This document shows, one piece after another, positions 63,130 through 64,000 of a stretch of DNA of 64,000 bases. The number at the start of each line of letters is the position of its first letter. Position 1 is the first letter of the stretch. The notes under the pieces are model-generated. The model had not been told where the DNA came from. It ran no database searches and was given only the letters and a program-made list of their open reading frames with translations. Source of the DNA: Flavobacteriaceae bacterium EG-1 (GTDB lineage: Bacteria; Bacteroidota; Bacteroidia; Flavobacteriales; Flavobacteriaceae); assembly GCF_009649685.1 (NCBI RefSeq), contig NZ_WJPK01000004.1, forward strand, positions 1 through 64,000. Reading direction: 5' to 3'. The translations under genes were made by a program, and so were the position numbers.

Positions 63130-63519
63130 ATGAGCGAGAAAGACATGTTGGATCAAGAAGAGATTCATTCAAAAGTTTTACGCGCCGGTAGAAGAACATA
63201 TTTCTTTGATGTAAGAAGTACAAAGGCGGGTGATTATTATCTTACTATAACGGAGAGTAAAAAATTTACTCACGATGATGGAACTTTTCATTACAAAAAA
63301 CACAAAATTTATCTTTATAAAGAAGATTTTGAAGCATTTAGAGAAAATGTTGAGGAAATGATGGATTTTATAATAGAAGAAAAAGGAACCGAAGTTATTT
63401 CAGAGCGTCATAAAAAAGATTTTAAAAAAGATGAAGACAATAACCACTTAGAAATTTCTGAAAACGGAACTTCGCAAGCATCTGAAAATTTTACTGATGT
63501 TAATTTTGATGACATATAA
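63130..63519 (+). CDS. PUR-alpha-like DNA/RNA-binding protein (DUF3276)
   Basis: A 129-residue soluble protein. Residues about 10-90 (EIHSKVLRAGRRTYFFDVRSTKAGDYYLTITESKKFTHDDGTFHYKKHKIYLYKEDFEAFRENVEEMMDFI) form one PUR repeat of the kind found in Bacteroidota and Borrelia, where it binds single-stranded or double-stranded nucleic acid. The C-terminal 35 residues are acidic and disordered-looking. The promoter is weak by eye: TTG at 63070, a 20-nt gap, CATTTTTG at 63093-63100 with one mismatch. A strong terminator follows. Confidence 0.9.
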   Translation: MSEKDMLDQEEIHSKVLRAGRRTYFFDVRSTKAGDYYLTITESKKFTHDDGTFHYKKHKIYLYKEDFEAFRENVEEMMDFIIEEKGTEVISERHKKDFKKDEDNNHLEISENGTSQASENFTDVNFDDI

Positions 63520-63543
63520 AACTATTGATTCTTTAAGTATTTT

Positions 63544-63571
63544 AAACGACCTAATAAGGTCGTTTTTTTTT
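63544..63571 (+). terminator. Terminator of the PUR-like gene
   Basis: AAACGACCT (63544-63552), loop AATA, AGGTCGTTT (63557-63565), then a T-run. A perfect 9-bp stem. Confidence 0.92.
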
Positions 63572-63585
63572 GAACAACTTTAGAA

Positions 63586-64000
63586 TCAACTCATTTTTAC
63601 ATAAATCCAATTAAAGATAAAAATGCCAATTACTACAATAGCTCCAACACCCCATCCAAGAAAATAAATAAATACAATTAAGAGCAAGAGGTAATAAATA
63701 GGATACATCACTAAGCAAAGTGCAAATCGTAATGTATCTGTAAATTCGGGCTCCCAAACTTTTGGCTTTAGCAGTAATCGCCAAATTAAAATAACTGGTG
63801 AATTTAAAAGGATAAAAAAAGGATAAACTATTCTTTTTAAATAATTCGTTCTCGATTTTAAAATCGATTTTTCTTTAAGATACTCTTTATTTTGGATACT
63901 CTTATTTGTCTCGATAGGATTAAGATAATCTACATTAGTAGCGTTTAGTTTACTAATTATTTTACTATAATCCCCCTCTGGAATATGTGTTGTTAAATTT
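63586..64000 (-). CDS. Membrane protein with C-terminal helices, 5' end outside window (acyltransferase-like?)
   Basis: A minus-strand frame is open from the right edge (first full codon ends at 63999) to the TGA at 63586, 137 visible codons. The left part is soluble and charged (HIPEGDYSKIISKLN). It is followed by LLNSPVILIWRLLLKPKVWEPEFTDTLRFALCLVMYPIYYLLLLIVFIYFLG and a final helix (GAIVVIGIFIFNWIYVKM), so at least two membrane segments. The LLKPK...F.DTLRF.L...PIYY pattern reminds me of C-terminal tails of Bacteroidota glycerol-phosphate or lysophospholipid acyltransferases, but the catalytic HxxxxD region would lie outside the window. Convergent with the PUR-like gene. Confidence 0.6.
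   Translation of the reverse strand, partial: NLTTHIPEGDYSKIISKLNATNVDYLNPIETNKSIQNKEYLKEKSILKSRTNYLKRIVYPFFILLNSPVILIWRLLLKPKVWEPEFTDTLRFALCLVMYPIYYLLLLIVFIYFLGWGVGAIVVIGIFIFNWIYVKMS

Overview
The window is chromosomal DNA from a marine-type member of the Flavobacteriaceae (Bacteroidota). The evidence is the low GC content, the absence of Shine-Dalgarno sites, the TAnnTTTG promoter -7 elements, abundant type IX secretion system (T9SS) cargo, and family-specific genes: PorP/SprF proteins, a PUR-alpha-like DUF3276 protein, a long NusB, and a class I ribonucleotide reductase whose small subunit carries the ATP-cone. I see no rRNA, tRNA, CRISPR array, insertion sequence or prophage. The genus cannot be decided from the sequence alone.

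Layout. (1) 1-12519: two tandem, paralogous triads. Each encodes a very large secreted surface protein with a T9SS C-terminal signal, a PorP/SprF outer-membrane protein, and an OmpA-type peptidoglycan-anchored protein with a PD40 propeller. The first triad enters from the left edge. (2) 12659-16537: heme A synthase, a pRiA4b ORF-3-like protein, a nucleoid-associated protein, and an unrecognised protein with a kinase-like active-site pattern. (3) 16615-28927: an ABC exporter pair followed by five consecutive secreted proteins that all end in the canonical T9SS type B sorting domain. (4) 28986-39172: uvrB, hsp20, a TerB-like gene, DUF1456, sucC, a LON-domain gene, lysA, a sulfatase and a thioredoxin-like gene. 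(5) 39173-40336: a 1.16-kb gap with repeated TGATCTTT words and one tiny lipoprotein-like ORF. (6) 40337-48932: guaB; a porin / FMN-binding / four-helix membrane protein group; nrdB-nrdA; a 46-residue Cys/Lys-rich ORF; ferritin. (7) 49102-59195: an esterase-cupin fusion, a VCBS-repeat protein, HMG-CoA lyase, a LysE exporter, a Dabb lipoprotein, pyrD, pepT, a YdeI/DUF1801 protein and a Gfo/Idh/MocA oxidoreductase. (8) 59292-64000: yajC, DUF1573 and nusB in one run, a divergent ABC exporter, the PUR-like gene, and a membrane protein cut by the right edge.

How the genes fit together. The left 29 kb is mostly cell-surface and secretion cargo: seven proteins with T9SS C-terminal signals, two of them paired with dedicated PorP/SprF and OmpA partners. 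The rest is mainly housekeeping metabolism: heme A, lysine, purine and pyrimidine synthesis, dNTP synthesis, TCA cycle and leucine or ketone-body catabolism. The less described items are the Cys/Lys-rich small protein beside ferritin, the kinase-like protein, the FMN-binding group, and several inverted repeats near promoters.
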